Shown here in pieces: positions 14,609-21,968 of a stretch of 24,567 bases of DNA. How positions within the stretch are numbered: position 1 is the first letter of the stretch; each line of letters begins with the position of its first letter. Under the pieces are notes generated by a model. The model did not search any database. It had not been told where the DNA came from and saw only the letters and a program-made list of their open reading frames with translations. The stretch comes from an uncultured Gemmataceae bacterium (GTDB taxonomy: Bacteria; Planctomycetota; Planctomycetia; Gemmatales; Gemmataceae), in assembly GCA_937922175.1 (NCBI GenBank), contig CAKZUU010000078.1:1-24567 (forward strand), given 5' to 3'. A program made the position numbers and the translations under genes.

Positions 14609-16312
14609 ATGTCACGGGTCGCCCTGATCTCGGTCGTGACGCTGCCGCTGTTGTGGGAAGAGGATGGGGTGGCTCAACGATCGTTGCCGCCGGCGGGTCA
14701 AGCCGGGCGGTCGGTCGTCATCGCCTCGCAGGGCATGGTATGCAGCGCGCATCCGTTGGCGACGCAAATTGGACTCGATGTGTTGAAAAAAGGGGGGAAC
14801 GCCGTCGATGCCGCCATCGCCGTCAATGCCGCGCTTGGAGTGATGGAACCGATGTCGTGCGGCATCGGCGGGGACCTGTTCGCGATCGTTTGGGACGCCC
14901 AGACGCAAACGTTGCACGGCCTGAATGCTTCGGGACGTTCACCGGCCGCGGCCACACGCGAACTCTTCGCTCAGCGAGGATTGGCTGAGATTCCGGAACT
15001 AGGGCCGCTCAGCTGGAGCGTGCCGGGATGCGTCGATGGTTGGCACGAACTGCACCAGCGATTCGGGACTCGACCGTTGGCCGAATTGCTCCAACCGTCG
15101 ATCGACTACGCGGAATCCGGCGTTCCCGTGCCTGAAATCATCGCCGGGTACTGGCACTCCTCACGTCGCAAGCTTGCCGCCGATGAGGGATCCTCAAAAG
15201 TATTTTTGATCAATGGGGAAGTCCCCCGGCTGGGGCAGATCTTCAAGAATCCCGCGTTGGCCGGCACCTATCGCCAGATCGCTCAACAAGGGCGCGATGC
15301 CTTCTATCGCGGGTCGATCGCGCAGCAACTGGTCGATTATTCGCGAAAGCTCGGAGGGCTACTCTCCGCTGACGATCTTGCTCAGCATACGTCCACCTGG
15401 GTCGATCCGGTCAGCACGACGTACCGTGGCGTGACCGTCTACGAACTTCCCCCCAACGGCCAAGGCATCGCCGTCCTTCAGATGCTCAATATCCTCGAGG
15501 GATATAACCTGTCGGGACTCGGCCCGCAATCCGCGGACTATTGGCATCTTTTCATCGAAGCGAAAAAACTCGCCTATGCCGATCGAGCGAGGTTCTACGC
15601 CGATCCCCAGTTCACGAAGGTCCCCGTGGCGTCGCTCGTCTCCAAGTCTTACGCCGAGACTCGGCGTCGCCAGATTCGACTCGATCAAGCGCTTTCGGAC
15701 GTGGAGCCGGGTGATCCGAAGTTAGGCCATAGTGACACGACCTACCTGTGCGTGGTCGATAAGAATCGGAACTGCGTCTCGCTGATTCAGAGCAATTATC
15801 ATGGGTTCGGGTCGGGGAACACTCCGCCGACTTTGGGGTTCGCCCTTCAAAATCGAGGGACGTCCTTCGCCTTGGACGCGGAGCATCCGAATCGGTTGGA
15901 ACCACGGAAGCGTCCGTTTCACACGATCATCCCGGGATTGGCGTTGAAGGAGGGCAAGCCTTGGCTGGTGTTCGGCGTCATGGGCGGCGACATGCAACCG
16001 CAGGGGCACGTGCAGATTCTTGTCAATTTGATCGATTTCAAAATGAATTTGCAGGCAGCAGGCGAAGCACCTCGGATTGAGCATCGTGGCAGCGCCTCGC
16101 CCAAGGGCCGACCCGCCGACGGGGCCGGCCTGGTTTTGGCCGAGCCGGGCATCCCGGAAGACGTTGTCAAGGAACTCCAGCGTCGTGGCCATCGCGTCGA
16201 ACGAGTGCGGATGAACGGAGGAGGTTATCAAGCGATCCTTGTCGATTTCGACAACGGTGTCTTGCACGGAGCTACCGAAGCCCGCAAGGACGGCGCGGCG
16301 GCGGGTTACTAG
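14609..16312 (+). CDS. Gamma-glutamyltransferase family protein
   Basis: 567 residues, an N-terminal-nucleophile hydrolase that self-cleaves into two subunits and transfers or hydrolyses gamma-glutamyl groups (glutathione and relatives). The large-subunit start has 'GMVCSAHPLATQIGLDVLKKGGNAVDAAIAVNAALGVMEPMSCGIGGDLF', and the predicted catalytic Thr is T377 in GHSDTTYLCVVD, the usual cleavage site. Later 'IQSNYHGFGSG' and 'GVMGGDMQPQGHVQIL' are family hallmarks. The first 20 residues (MSRVALISVVTLPLLW) are hydrophobic but are not a classic signal peptide. ATG 14609 is supported by GGGAG (14599-14603) five bases upstream; an in-frame TTG at 14537 is less likely. Expected in the periplasm or outside the cell. 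It belongs to the GGT-like branch that planctomycetes carry in many copies. Confidence 0.93.
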   Translation: MSRVALISVVTLPLLWEEDGVAQRSLPPAGQAGRSVVIASQGMVCSAHPLATQIGLDVLKKGGNAVDAAIAVNAALGVMEPMSCGIGGDLFAIVWDAQTQTLHGLNASGRSPAAATRELFAQRGLAEIPELGPLSWSVPGCVDGWHELHQRFGTRPLAELLQPSIDYAESGVPVPEIIAGYWHSSRRKLAADEGSSKVFLINGEVPRLGQIFKNPALAGTYRQIAQQGRDAFYRGSIAQQLVDYSRKLGGLLSADDLAQHTSTWVDPVSTTYRGVTVYELPPNGQGIAVLQMLNILEGYNLSGLGPQSADYWHLFIEAKKLAYADRARFYADPQFTKVPVASLVSKSYAETRRRQIRLDQALSDVEPGDPKLGHSDTTYLCVVDKNRNCVSLIQSNYHGFGSGNTPPTLGFALQNRGTSFALDAEHPNRLEPRKRPFHTIIPGLALKEGKPWLVFGVMGGDMQPQGHVQILVNLIDFKMNLQAAGEAPRIEHRGSASPKGRPADGAGLVLAEPGIPEDVVKELQRRGHRVERVRMNGGGYQAILVDFDNGVLHGATEARKDGAAAGY

Positions 16313-16383
16313 GTTGCCAAAAAGCCTTGTGGTCCGAGCGACAACGCGACGACGGGTCTTCCTTCGATAGCCCCTCTGGTTCG

Positions 16384-16413
16384 TTGGCGTTTCGTGAGAC
16401 CTTCCGGTAAAAT
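16384..16413 (+). promoter_or_regulatory. Predicted promoter of the propeller/PDZ gene
   Basis: TTGGCG (16384-16389) and TAAAAT (16408-16413), spacing 18, match the consensus at 4/6 and 5/6. Transcription from about 16420 gives a leader of about 58 bases. It overlaps the first codons of the longer in-frame reading (GTG 16394), which argues for the ATG at 16478. Confidence 0.45.
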
Positions 16414-16477
16414 GGGGGTTCCAAGTAAAAAGTGTTTCTCCTGGGCGTCGCCTTCCATGAGTTGGGAGTTGGACAGC

Positions 16478-19400
16478 ATGACGTGTAAGAAATTCTTCCT
16501 GCAGCGACCGATCCTGGCGTTGTGCCTGGTCGGGCTGCTAACCCATTTCGTGTTACCGGCGCATTCGGATGAACCGAGTGCCAGCGTGCCTCCCTCAGGC
16601 AAGGTCGATCCCGAAAAAGCGAAGAAGATCGCGGAACTCGAAAAACAGATCGCCGAAGCCACCAAACAACTTGAAGCGTTGAAAAACGCCGCGGCGGAGG
16701 AAACGAAAGCGGCGGCCCCCGCGAATGCGGCACCACCGGATGGAACGATCCCGGAGAATTGGGCCCAAGCCATTCAGTGGCGATGTATCGGCCCGGCCAA
16801 TATGGGTGGCCGCATCACATCCATCTCAGTCTACGAGGACGATCCCTCCACCTATTGGGTCGCGACGGCGTCGGGCGGTTTGCTGAAAACGACGAACAAC
16901 GGGATCAGTTTCGAGCATCAATTTGATCGAGAAAATACCGTTTCCATCGGCGATGTCTGCGTCGCCCCCTCGAACAAGGACATTATTTACGTCGGCACAG
17001 GCGAAGCGAACCCGCGAAACTCCGTGAGCTATGGCGATGGCGTCTACAAGTCCACCGACGGCGGCAAGACCTGGAAAAACGTCGGGCTGAAGAAATCGTT
17101 CCAGATTGGCAAGATCATCGTCCATCCCAAGGACCCCAACATTGTCTACGTCGGGGCGCTGGGCCGACTCTGGGGCCCCAATGAAGAGCGGGGCTTGTAC
17201 AAGACGACGGACGGCGGTGAGACCTGGCGCAAAATCTTGCACATCGACGATCGGACCGGCATCATCGACATGCGGATGAGTCCGACGGATCCCAACACCC
17301 TGATCGTCGCCACTTGGGAACGCAAACGGGATGAGTACGACGGCTACTTTGAAAATGCTCCGGTGCCGGATCAGTACGGCCCCGTGGTGACGCACGCCCC
17401 GGGCACCGGCTTGTACAAGACGACAGACGGAGGCCAGACGTTTCGCAAATTGACGAATGGCCTACCGACGGTCAAGATGGGCCGCATCGGCTTGGATTGG
17501 TCGCGGAAGAATCCGAATGTCGTGTACGCCATCATCGACACCGAGAAGTCGGGCACTGGCGTGCCGCCGTCGCAGGTTTACATGGGGATTCAGGGTGAGG
17601 ATGCCTCGCCCGGCGCGAAGCTGATCGTGATTTCGCAGGACACTCCGGCCGCCAAGGCGGGGCTGAAAGTCGGTGATGTGATCGTGAAATTCGATGGGCA
17701 AGATGTCGCCAATTACAACGCCTTGCTCGATCTGATTCGCGCGAAGAAGGTTGGCGATAAAGTGAAGCTCGTCGTCAAACGCGAAGGCAAGGACCAAGAA
17801 GTGGAAGTGACACTGGCGCAGCGGCCGACGGAAGGGCCTGCCGGTGGCCAGGGTGGCCGTGGGTTCACGGGACCTCGGGTCATGGCCGGTTTCCGCGCCG
17901 ACGACGTGAAAGAGGGGATGCAGATTACCGCCATCGTGCCAGACAGCCCCGCCGCAAAGGCCGGACTGAAGGTGGACGATCTGGTCACCGAAGTGGATGG
18001 CAAGCCTGCCCCGGAATTTCGCGAGTTTGTCATGTCCACCATGCAGGAGAAGAAGGCGGGAGACACGATGAAGCTCACCGTGCTCCGGGGCAAGGAGAAG
18101 CCGGAAAAAATGGAAGTCACTTTGACGTTGGCGGAAGTGGACGTGGCGAGTTTGATGGGCGCTCCCGGACGGGGAGGGCCGAGTCGCAATCGTCCGTATG
18201 CCACCACGCTCGGGGGGCAGCAAGCCAACGTCCAAGATCAACAAGGGCAAGAAGGGTGGCAAACCGGTGGAATCTATCGCTCGGAAGATGCGGGCGAAAC
18301 ATGGAAGCGCATCAACAGCCTCAACCCAAGGCCGATGTATTTCTCCAAGGTCCGCGTCGATCCCACGGACGATAACAACGTGTACGTCTTGGGGGTCAGC
18401 TTCGCCTACTCCACCGACGGCGGCAAACGCTTCCGCAGTGGTAAAGATCGAGGCGTGCACAGCGACCATCACGCGCTGTGGATCGATCCGCGAGATGGCC
18501 GGCACATGATCATCGGTACCGACGGTGGCTTCTACGTCACCTACGACCGCGGCGAGACCTGGGACCATCACAATTTCCAGGCTTTGGGCCAGTTCTACCA
18601 TGTTGCGGTCGATCCCCGGCCGAATTACAAGGTGTACGGCGGGCTTCAGGACAACGGCTCATGGGGTGGGCCTTCGATCTCGCCTCGGGGCGGTATCGTG
18701 AACGAGGATTGGACGTATATCAATGGCGGCGATGGCTTCGTCTGCCGCGTCGATCCCACCGATCCCGACCTTGTCTATGCCGAGAGCCAAGGCGGAGCCA
18801 TGACCCGCCGCAATTTCCGCACCGGCGAACGAGCGTTCATCCGACCGCGGCAGGCAGCGGGTGCTCCTCGTCATCGCTTCAATTGGAACACGCCGTACAT
18901 CCTCTCGCATCACAACCCCAGCATCTTCTATTGCATGGGGGAGATGGTGTTCCGCTCCGTCAGCAAGGGCGATAACCTCAAAGCGATCTCGCCGGATTTG
19001 ACCCGCTCGAAAATGGGCAGCGGCACCGCGTTATCCGAATCGCCCCGCAATCCCGACATCCTCTGGGCAGGTACCGATGACGGAAATCTGTGGGTCACGC
19101 GAGATGGCGGAGCGACTTGGACCAACGTCATCGAGAACGTCAAGAAGGCCGGATTGCCTGGTTTCCGCTGGGTCGCCACCATCGAAGCGTCGCGGTACGC
19201 CGATGGTCGATGCTACGTCTGTTTCGACGCTCACCGCAGCGATGATGATAATCCCTATCTCTTCGTGACCGAGGATTTCGGGGTGACGTGGAAGAACATC
19301 ACCTCGAACCTCCCTTGGGGCTCCACTCGCTGCCTGCGTGAGGACATCAAGAACCAGGATGTGCTCTACTGCGGCACGGAGTTCGGCATCTTTGCCACTG

Positions 19401-20296
19401 CCAATCGAGGGGCGAGCTGGACGAACATCAACAACAAAGGCTCGCGCACCGGCGGCCTACCGACCGTCGCCGTTCATGAAATCGCTCAACACCCCGTCAC
19501 GGGCGAACTAATTCTGGCGACGCATGGCCGGAGTGTTTGGATCGGCGATGCCTCCGCGATTCGGCAGTTCACGAAGGACACGATTGCGGCCAAGGCCCAT
19601 CTGTACACCCCCAATCCCGCCATCCGCTGGCGCATCGAAGCGAATCGGGGCATGTTCAGCGGTGCCGAACGCAAGTTCGTCGGCCAGAACCCGCCTCGGG
19701 GGGCAGCCATTTACTACTCGCTGACTCAGCCGGCGGAAAAGGTGGAATTGAAAGTGGTCGACATCAATGGTCAGTTGGTGCGACGGCTGGATGCGAAGAC
19801 CGAGCCAGGATTGCACCGCGCGATCTGGGATTTCTCGCGTCTGCCGCAAACCTCCTCCGGTGGTGCTGCTCGAGGATTGTTGGCGGGTGGCCGACGGACA
19901 GGCGGCGAAGGTCGCGGACAGGGACAGGGACAAGGGCAAGGTCAAGGTCAAGGATCCGCAGGCGGTCGTGGCCAGGCTCGGATCGAGCAAGCCGGGCAGC
20001 CCGTTGCCGGAGGCCCGGGCGCTCCACCGTCAGACCGTCCAGCCGAGCGAAGAGCGGAGACGCCGACCCCCGCTTCTTCGCCCCTCGGGCCGGGGCGCTT
20101 CGGCGGCGGAGCGCAAGTCGCGGCCGGGACTTATCGCGTCATTTTGACCGTGGACGGTCAAGAATACGCCACGGTCGTTCGTGTTGAAAACGATCCAACG
20201 CAACCCGTCGGGAGTATCGCGGTTGATGTTGATGACAAGGAACCCGAGGGCGGCGACGAACCGGAGGAGCGGATCGTGGATCGCACCGACGGGTAG
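16478..20296 (+). CDS. Sortilin-like (VPS10/Asp-box) beta-propeller protein with two internal PDZ domains
   Basis: 1272 residues. The Sec signal peptide covers about 1-28, followed by a short coiled coil (about 43-75, Lys/Glu/Ala-rich). The propeller starts 'WRCIGPANMGGRITSISV' and carries repeated Asp-boxes (S/T-x-D-x-G-x-T-W): STDGGKTW, TTDGGETW, TTDGGQTF, SEDAGETW, TYDRGETW, TRDGGATW and TEDFGVTW. Two PDZ domains at about 368-450 and 465-552, each with 'DTPAAKAGLKVGD' or 'DSPAAKAGLKVDD', sit between propeller blades. The C-terminal domain has a Gly-Gln repeat (about 1147-1158) and ends in the 'GTYRVILTVDGQEY' fold usual for this family. No peptidase residues are seen. The ATG at 16478 has GGGAG nine bases upstream. 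Probably periplasmic or surface-located, binding peptides or proteins; catalytic activity is not evident. Confidence 0.9.
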   Translation: MTCKKFFLQRPILALCLVGLLTHFVLPAHSDEPSASVPPSGKVDPEKAKKIAELEKQIAEATKQLEALKNAAAEETKAAAPANAAPPDGTIPENWAQAIQWRCIGPANMGGRITSISVYEDDPSTYWVATASGGLLKTTNNGISFEHQFDRENTVSIGDVCVAPSNKDIIYVGTGEANPRNSVSYGDGVYKSTDGGKTWKNVGLKKSFQIGKIIVHPKDPNIVYVGALGRLWGPNEERGLYKTTDGGETWRKILHIDDRTGIIDMRMSPTDPNTLIVATWERKRDEYDGYFENAPVPDQYGPVVTHAPGTGLYKTTDGGQTFRKLTNGLPTVKMGRIGLDWSRKNPNVVYAIIDTEKSGTGVPPSQVYMGIQGEDASPGAKLIVISQDTPAAKAGLKVGDVIVKFDGQDVANYNALLDLIRAKKVGDKVKLVVKREGKDQEVEVTLAQRPTEGPAGGQGGRGFTGPRVMAGFRADDVKEGMQITAIVPDSPAAKAGLKVDDLVTEVDGKPAPEFREFVMSTMQEKKAGDTMKLTVLRGKEKPEKMEVTLTLAEVDVASLMGAPGRGGPSRNRPYATTLGGQQANVQDQQGQEGWQTGGIYRSEDAGETWKRINSLNPRPMYFSKVRVDPTDDNNVYVLGVSFAYSTDGGKRFRSGKDRGVHSDHHALWIDPRDGRHMIIGTDGGFYVTYDRGETWDHHNFQALGQFYHVAVDPRPNYKVYGGLQDNGSWGGPSISPRGGIVNEDWTYINGGDGFVCRVDPTDPDLVYAESQGGAMTRRNFRTGERAFIRPRQAAGAPRHRFNWNTPYILSHHNPSIFYCMGEMVFRSVSKGDNLKAISPDLTRSKMGSGTALSESPRNPDILWAGTDDGNLWVTRDGGATWTNVIENVKKAGLPGFRWVATIEASRYADGRCYVCFDAHRSDDDNPYLFVTEDFGVTWKNITSNLPWGSTRCLREDIKNQDVLYCGTEFGIFATANRGASWTNINNKGSRTGGLPTVAVHEIAQHPVTGELILATHGRSVWIGDASAIRQFTKDTIAAKAHLYTPNPAIRWRIEANRGMFSGAERKFVGQNPPRGAAIYYSLTQPAEKVELKVVDINGQLVRRLDAKTEPGLHRAIWDFSRLPQTSSGGAARGLLAGGRRTGGEGRGQGQGQGQGQGQGSAGGRGQARIEQAGQPVAGGPGAPPSDRPAERRAETPTPASSPLGPGRFGGGAQVAAGTYRVILTVDGQEYATVVRVENDPTQPVGSIAVDVDDKEPEGGDEPEERIVDRTDG
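19916..19951 (+). repeat. Six-fold GGnCAr hexamer repeat encoding (Gly-Gln)6
   Basis: Six in-frame hexamers coding Gly-Gln lie back to back inside the propeller/PDZ gene. The copies differ at the third codon positions (gga cag, gga caa, ggg caa, ggt caa), so this is an older repeat rather than a fresh slippage tract. It forms a flexible linker before the C-terminal domain. Confidence 0.85.
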
Positions 20297-20332
20297 CGGT
20301 GGGTCAAGGACACCCGGCCTTGCCAACCTGAA

Positions 20333-20358
20333 GGGCCACGGTGGATCCACCGTGGCCC
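20333..20358. terminator. Perfect 26-bp palindrome, likely hairpin terminator
   Basis: The half-site GGGCCACGGTGGA is mirrored exactly, giving an 11-bp stem with a GATC loop. It lies 36 bases after the propeller/PDZ stop and eight bases before the predicted -35 box of the DUF1501 gene. No T-run follows on the plus strand, so it is not a canonical intrinsic terminator. It could be a hairpin that stops or stabilises transcripts, or a site for a dimeric regulator. Confidence 0.5.
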
Positions 20359-20365
20359 GCATTCG

Positions 20366-20393
20366 TTGAAAGTGCTCTGGAAGCTCGAATAAT
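20366..20393 (+). promoter_or_regulatory. Predicted promoter of the DUF1501 gene
   Basis: TTGAAA (20366-20371; 5/6) and AATAAT (20388-20393; 5/6), spacing 16. Transcription would start near 20400, only about 5 bases before ATG 20405 or 14 bases before ATG 20414. Confidence 0.5.
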
Positions 20394-20404
20394 TCCGGGT
20401 GATA

Positions 20405-21790
20405 ATGTTGGGTATGATAACCCGCCGTGCCTTCCTACACGCCGGGGCGATCCCCTTGCTCCGGCTGGGCCTTCCGCAATTTCTTCAGGCCCGCGAGTCG
20501 AACGCGAAACGTTCGTTTGGCCGAGCGAAGTCATGTATTGTCCTCTTCATGTGGGGTGGCCCAGCGCACCAGGATACGTGGGATCCGAAGCCGGATGCTC
20601 CCGACAACTACCGGGGGGAATTTAAGCCGATCGCCACGAAGGTTCCGGGCATCCGGATCTGCGAGCATTTGCCGCAGTTGGCGGCCCGCGCCGACAAGTT
20701 GGCGATCATCCGCTCGATGACGCATGACGATGTGGATCACACCTCGGCAACGCATTACCTGCTGACCGGTCACGGCCGACCCAATCGCTCGGCGCCGCGC
20801 TCGCAAGATTGGCCGAATTACGGGGCGATCATGTCGTATTTAAGGCGTGGTCGGGGGCCTCTACCGCCTTACATCTCCATGATGCCCATCTATGACAAGG
20901 ATCCCGCGCCGCGGTTCGTCGAATCATCGCACGGGCAAGACGCCGGTTGGCTGGGCCCGTTACACCACCCGATGCGCATCGACGCCGACCCGAGTCAGCC
21001 GACCTACCGCGTGGGGGCCTTTGATGCCCAACCCGGTTTGTCGTTGACGCGGCACAAGGAACGTCAGGAGTTGCATCACGCTCTCGACGCCCGGCGACGC
21101 GCGTTGGATGAAGAAGCGGAGGCGAGCGCGATGGGAGCGCATTACGCTCGGGCATTCTCCCTTCTGGCATCGCGTGAAGCCGCCGCCGCCTTCGACCTGT
21201 CGCGAGAGCCAAGGAAACTTCGGGAGCGTTATGGCTTGAACATCCACGGCCAAAGTGTGCTCCAAGCCCGGCGGTTGATCGAGGCGGGAGTGCCCCTGGT
21301 CACTGTGTTTTGGCCCAACGACGGCATCACCAACGTGAGCGTTTACTGGGACACGCATAATCGCAATTTCATCGACTTGAAAACCCGACTTTGTCCCGTC
21401 ACCGATCAAGCCTTCTCGGCTCTTCTCGATGATCTCGAAGCCCGGGGAATGCTCGATGAGACGTTGGTTCTCTGGACCGGGGAAATGGGGCGAACGCCGC
21501 GGGTCGGCCAGTCCGTGGTCGGTGGAGCCGGTGCTGGACGCGATGGTCGAGACCATTGGTCCCATTGCTTCGTCAGTGTTCTGGCCGGAGGCGGGGTGCG
21601 GGGCGGCATCGTTTACGGAGCCAGCGACCGCTACGCCGCTTATCCCGCTCTCCATCCGACGCGGCCGATGGATCTGGCCGCCACCATGTATTACCTGCTC
21701 GGCGTCGACCCCCATATGACGATTGAGGATCGTCTCCGAAGGCCCCTCATCCTCTGCGATGGCGAACCGATCCAGGCAATCATCGCTTGA
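20405..21790 (+). CDS. DUF1501 family protein with twin-arginine-like leader
   Basis: 461 residues of the DUF1501 family, abundant in planctomycetes and structurally related to alkaline phosphatase/sulfatase folds; the role is unknown. The leader MITRRAFLHAGAIPLL contains the RR pair. Family hallmarks follow: 'KSCIVLFMWGGPAHQDTWDPKPDAP', 'HLPQLAARADKLAIIRSMTHDDVDHTSATHYLLTGH', 'LLDDLEARGMLDETLVLWTGEMGRTPR', 'GRDHWSHCFVSVLAGGGVRGG' and a closing 'DLAATMYYLLGVDP'. Start choice: GTG 20399 falls at the predicted transcription start, so ATG 20405 or ATG 20414 is used; I give 20405, but 20414 produces the same leader. Often paired with DUF1549 genes elsewhere; none is present here. Its stop is 178 bases from the convergent kinase gene. 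Confidence 0.92.
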   Translation: MLGMITRRAFLHAGAIPLLRLGLPQFLQARESNAKRSFGRAKSCIVLFMWGGPAHQDTWDPKPDAPDNYRGEFKPIATKVPGIRICEHLPQLAARADKLAIIRSMTHDDVDHTSATHYLLTGHGRPNRSAPRSQDWPNYGAIMSYLRRGRGPLPPYISMMPIYDKDPAPRFVESSHGQDAGWLGPLHHPMRIDADPSQPTYRVGAFDAQPGLSLTRHKERQELHHALDARRRALDEEAEASAMGAHYARAFSLLASREAAAAFDLSREPRKLRERYGLNIHGQSVLQARRLIEAGVPLVTVFWPNDGITNVSVYWDTHNRNFIDLKTRLCPVTDQAFSALLDDLEARGMLDETLVLWTGEMGRTPRVGQSVVGGAGAGRDGRDHWSHCFVSVLAGGGVRGGIVYGASDRYAAYPALHPTRPMDLAATMYYLLGVDPHMTIEDRLRRPLILCDGEPIQAIIA

Positions 21791-21909
21791 TCCGTCGCGA
21801 TTTCTCCATAAAGGCGCCTCTCGCGCCCGGGACATCGCCCCGTCTCGTCGCCGTCTCAGCCGTATCCGGCCGGCACGGGATGTCGATGTGTGACTTGAGG
21901 TCCGATCGG

Positions 21910-21939
21910 GACGATTGAACGTGCCCCAGCACGATCGTC
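21910..21939. terminator. Imperfect inverted repeat between convergent genes
   Basis: GACGAT (21910-21915) and CGTGC (21920-21924) pair with GCACG (21929-21933) and ATCGTC (21934-21939). This gives an 11-bp stem with a 4-base bulge and a CCCA loop. It is 29 bases beyond the kinase stop codon and 119 bases after the DUF1501 stop, so it could end either transcript. No T-run follows in either direction, which lowers confidence. Confidence 0.35.
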
Positions 21940-21968
21940 ACGTGACTTCGCCGGAGGGACGCGCTTGG

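Noticed and set aside
17462..18601. 379-codon open frame on the minus strand
   Set aside because: Antisense to the PDZ region of the propeller gene; the plus strand has recognisable domains throughout.
19916..19951. Tandem hexamers as a CRISPR or phase-variation tract
   Set aside because: Units are contiguous with no spacers, stay in frame and are diverged at third positions; this is a coding Gly-Gln linker.
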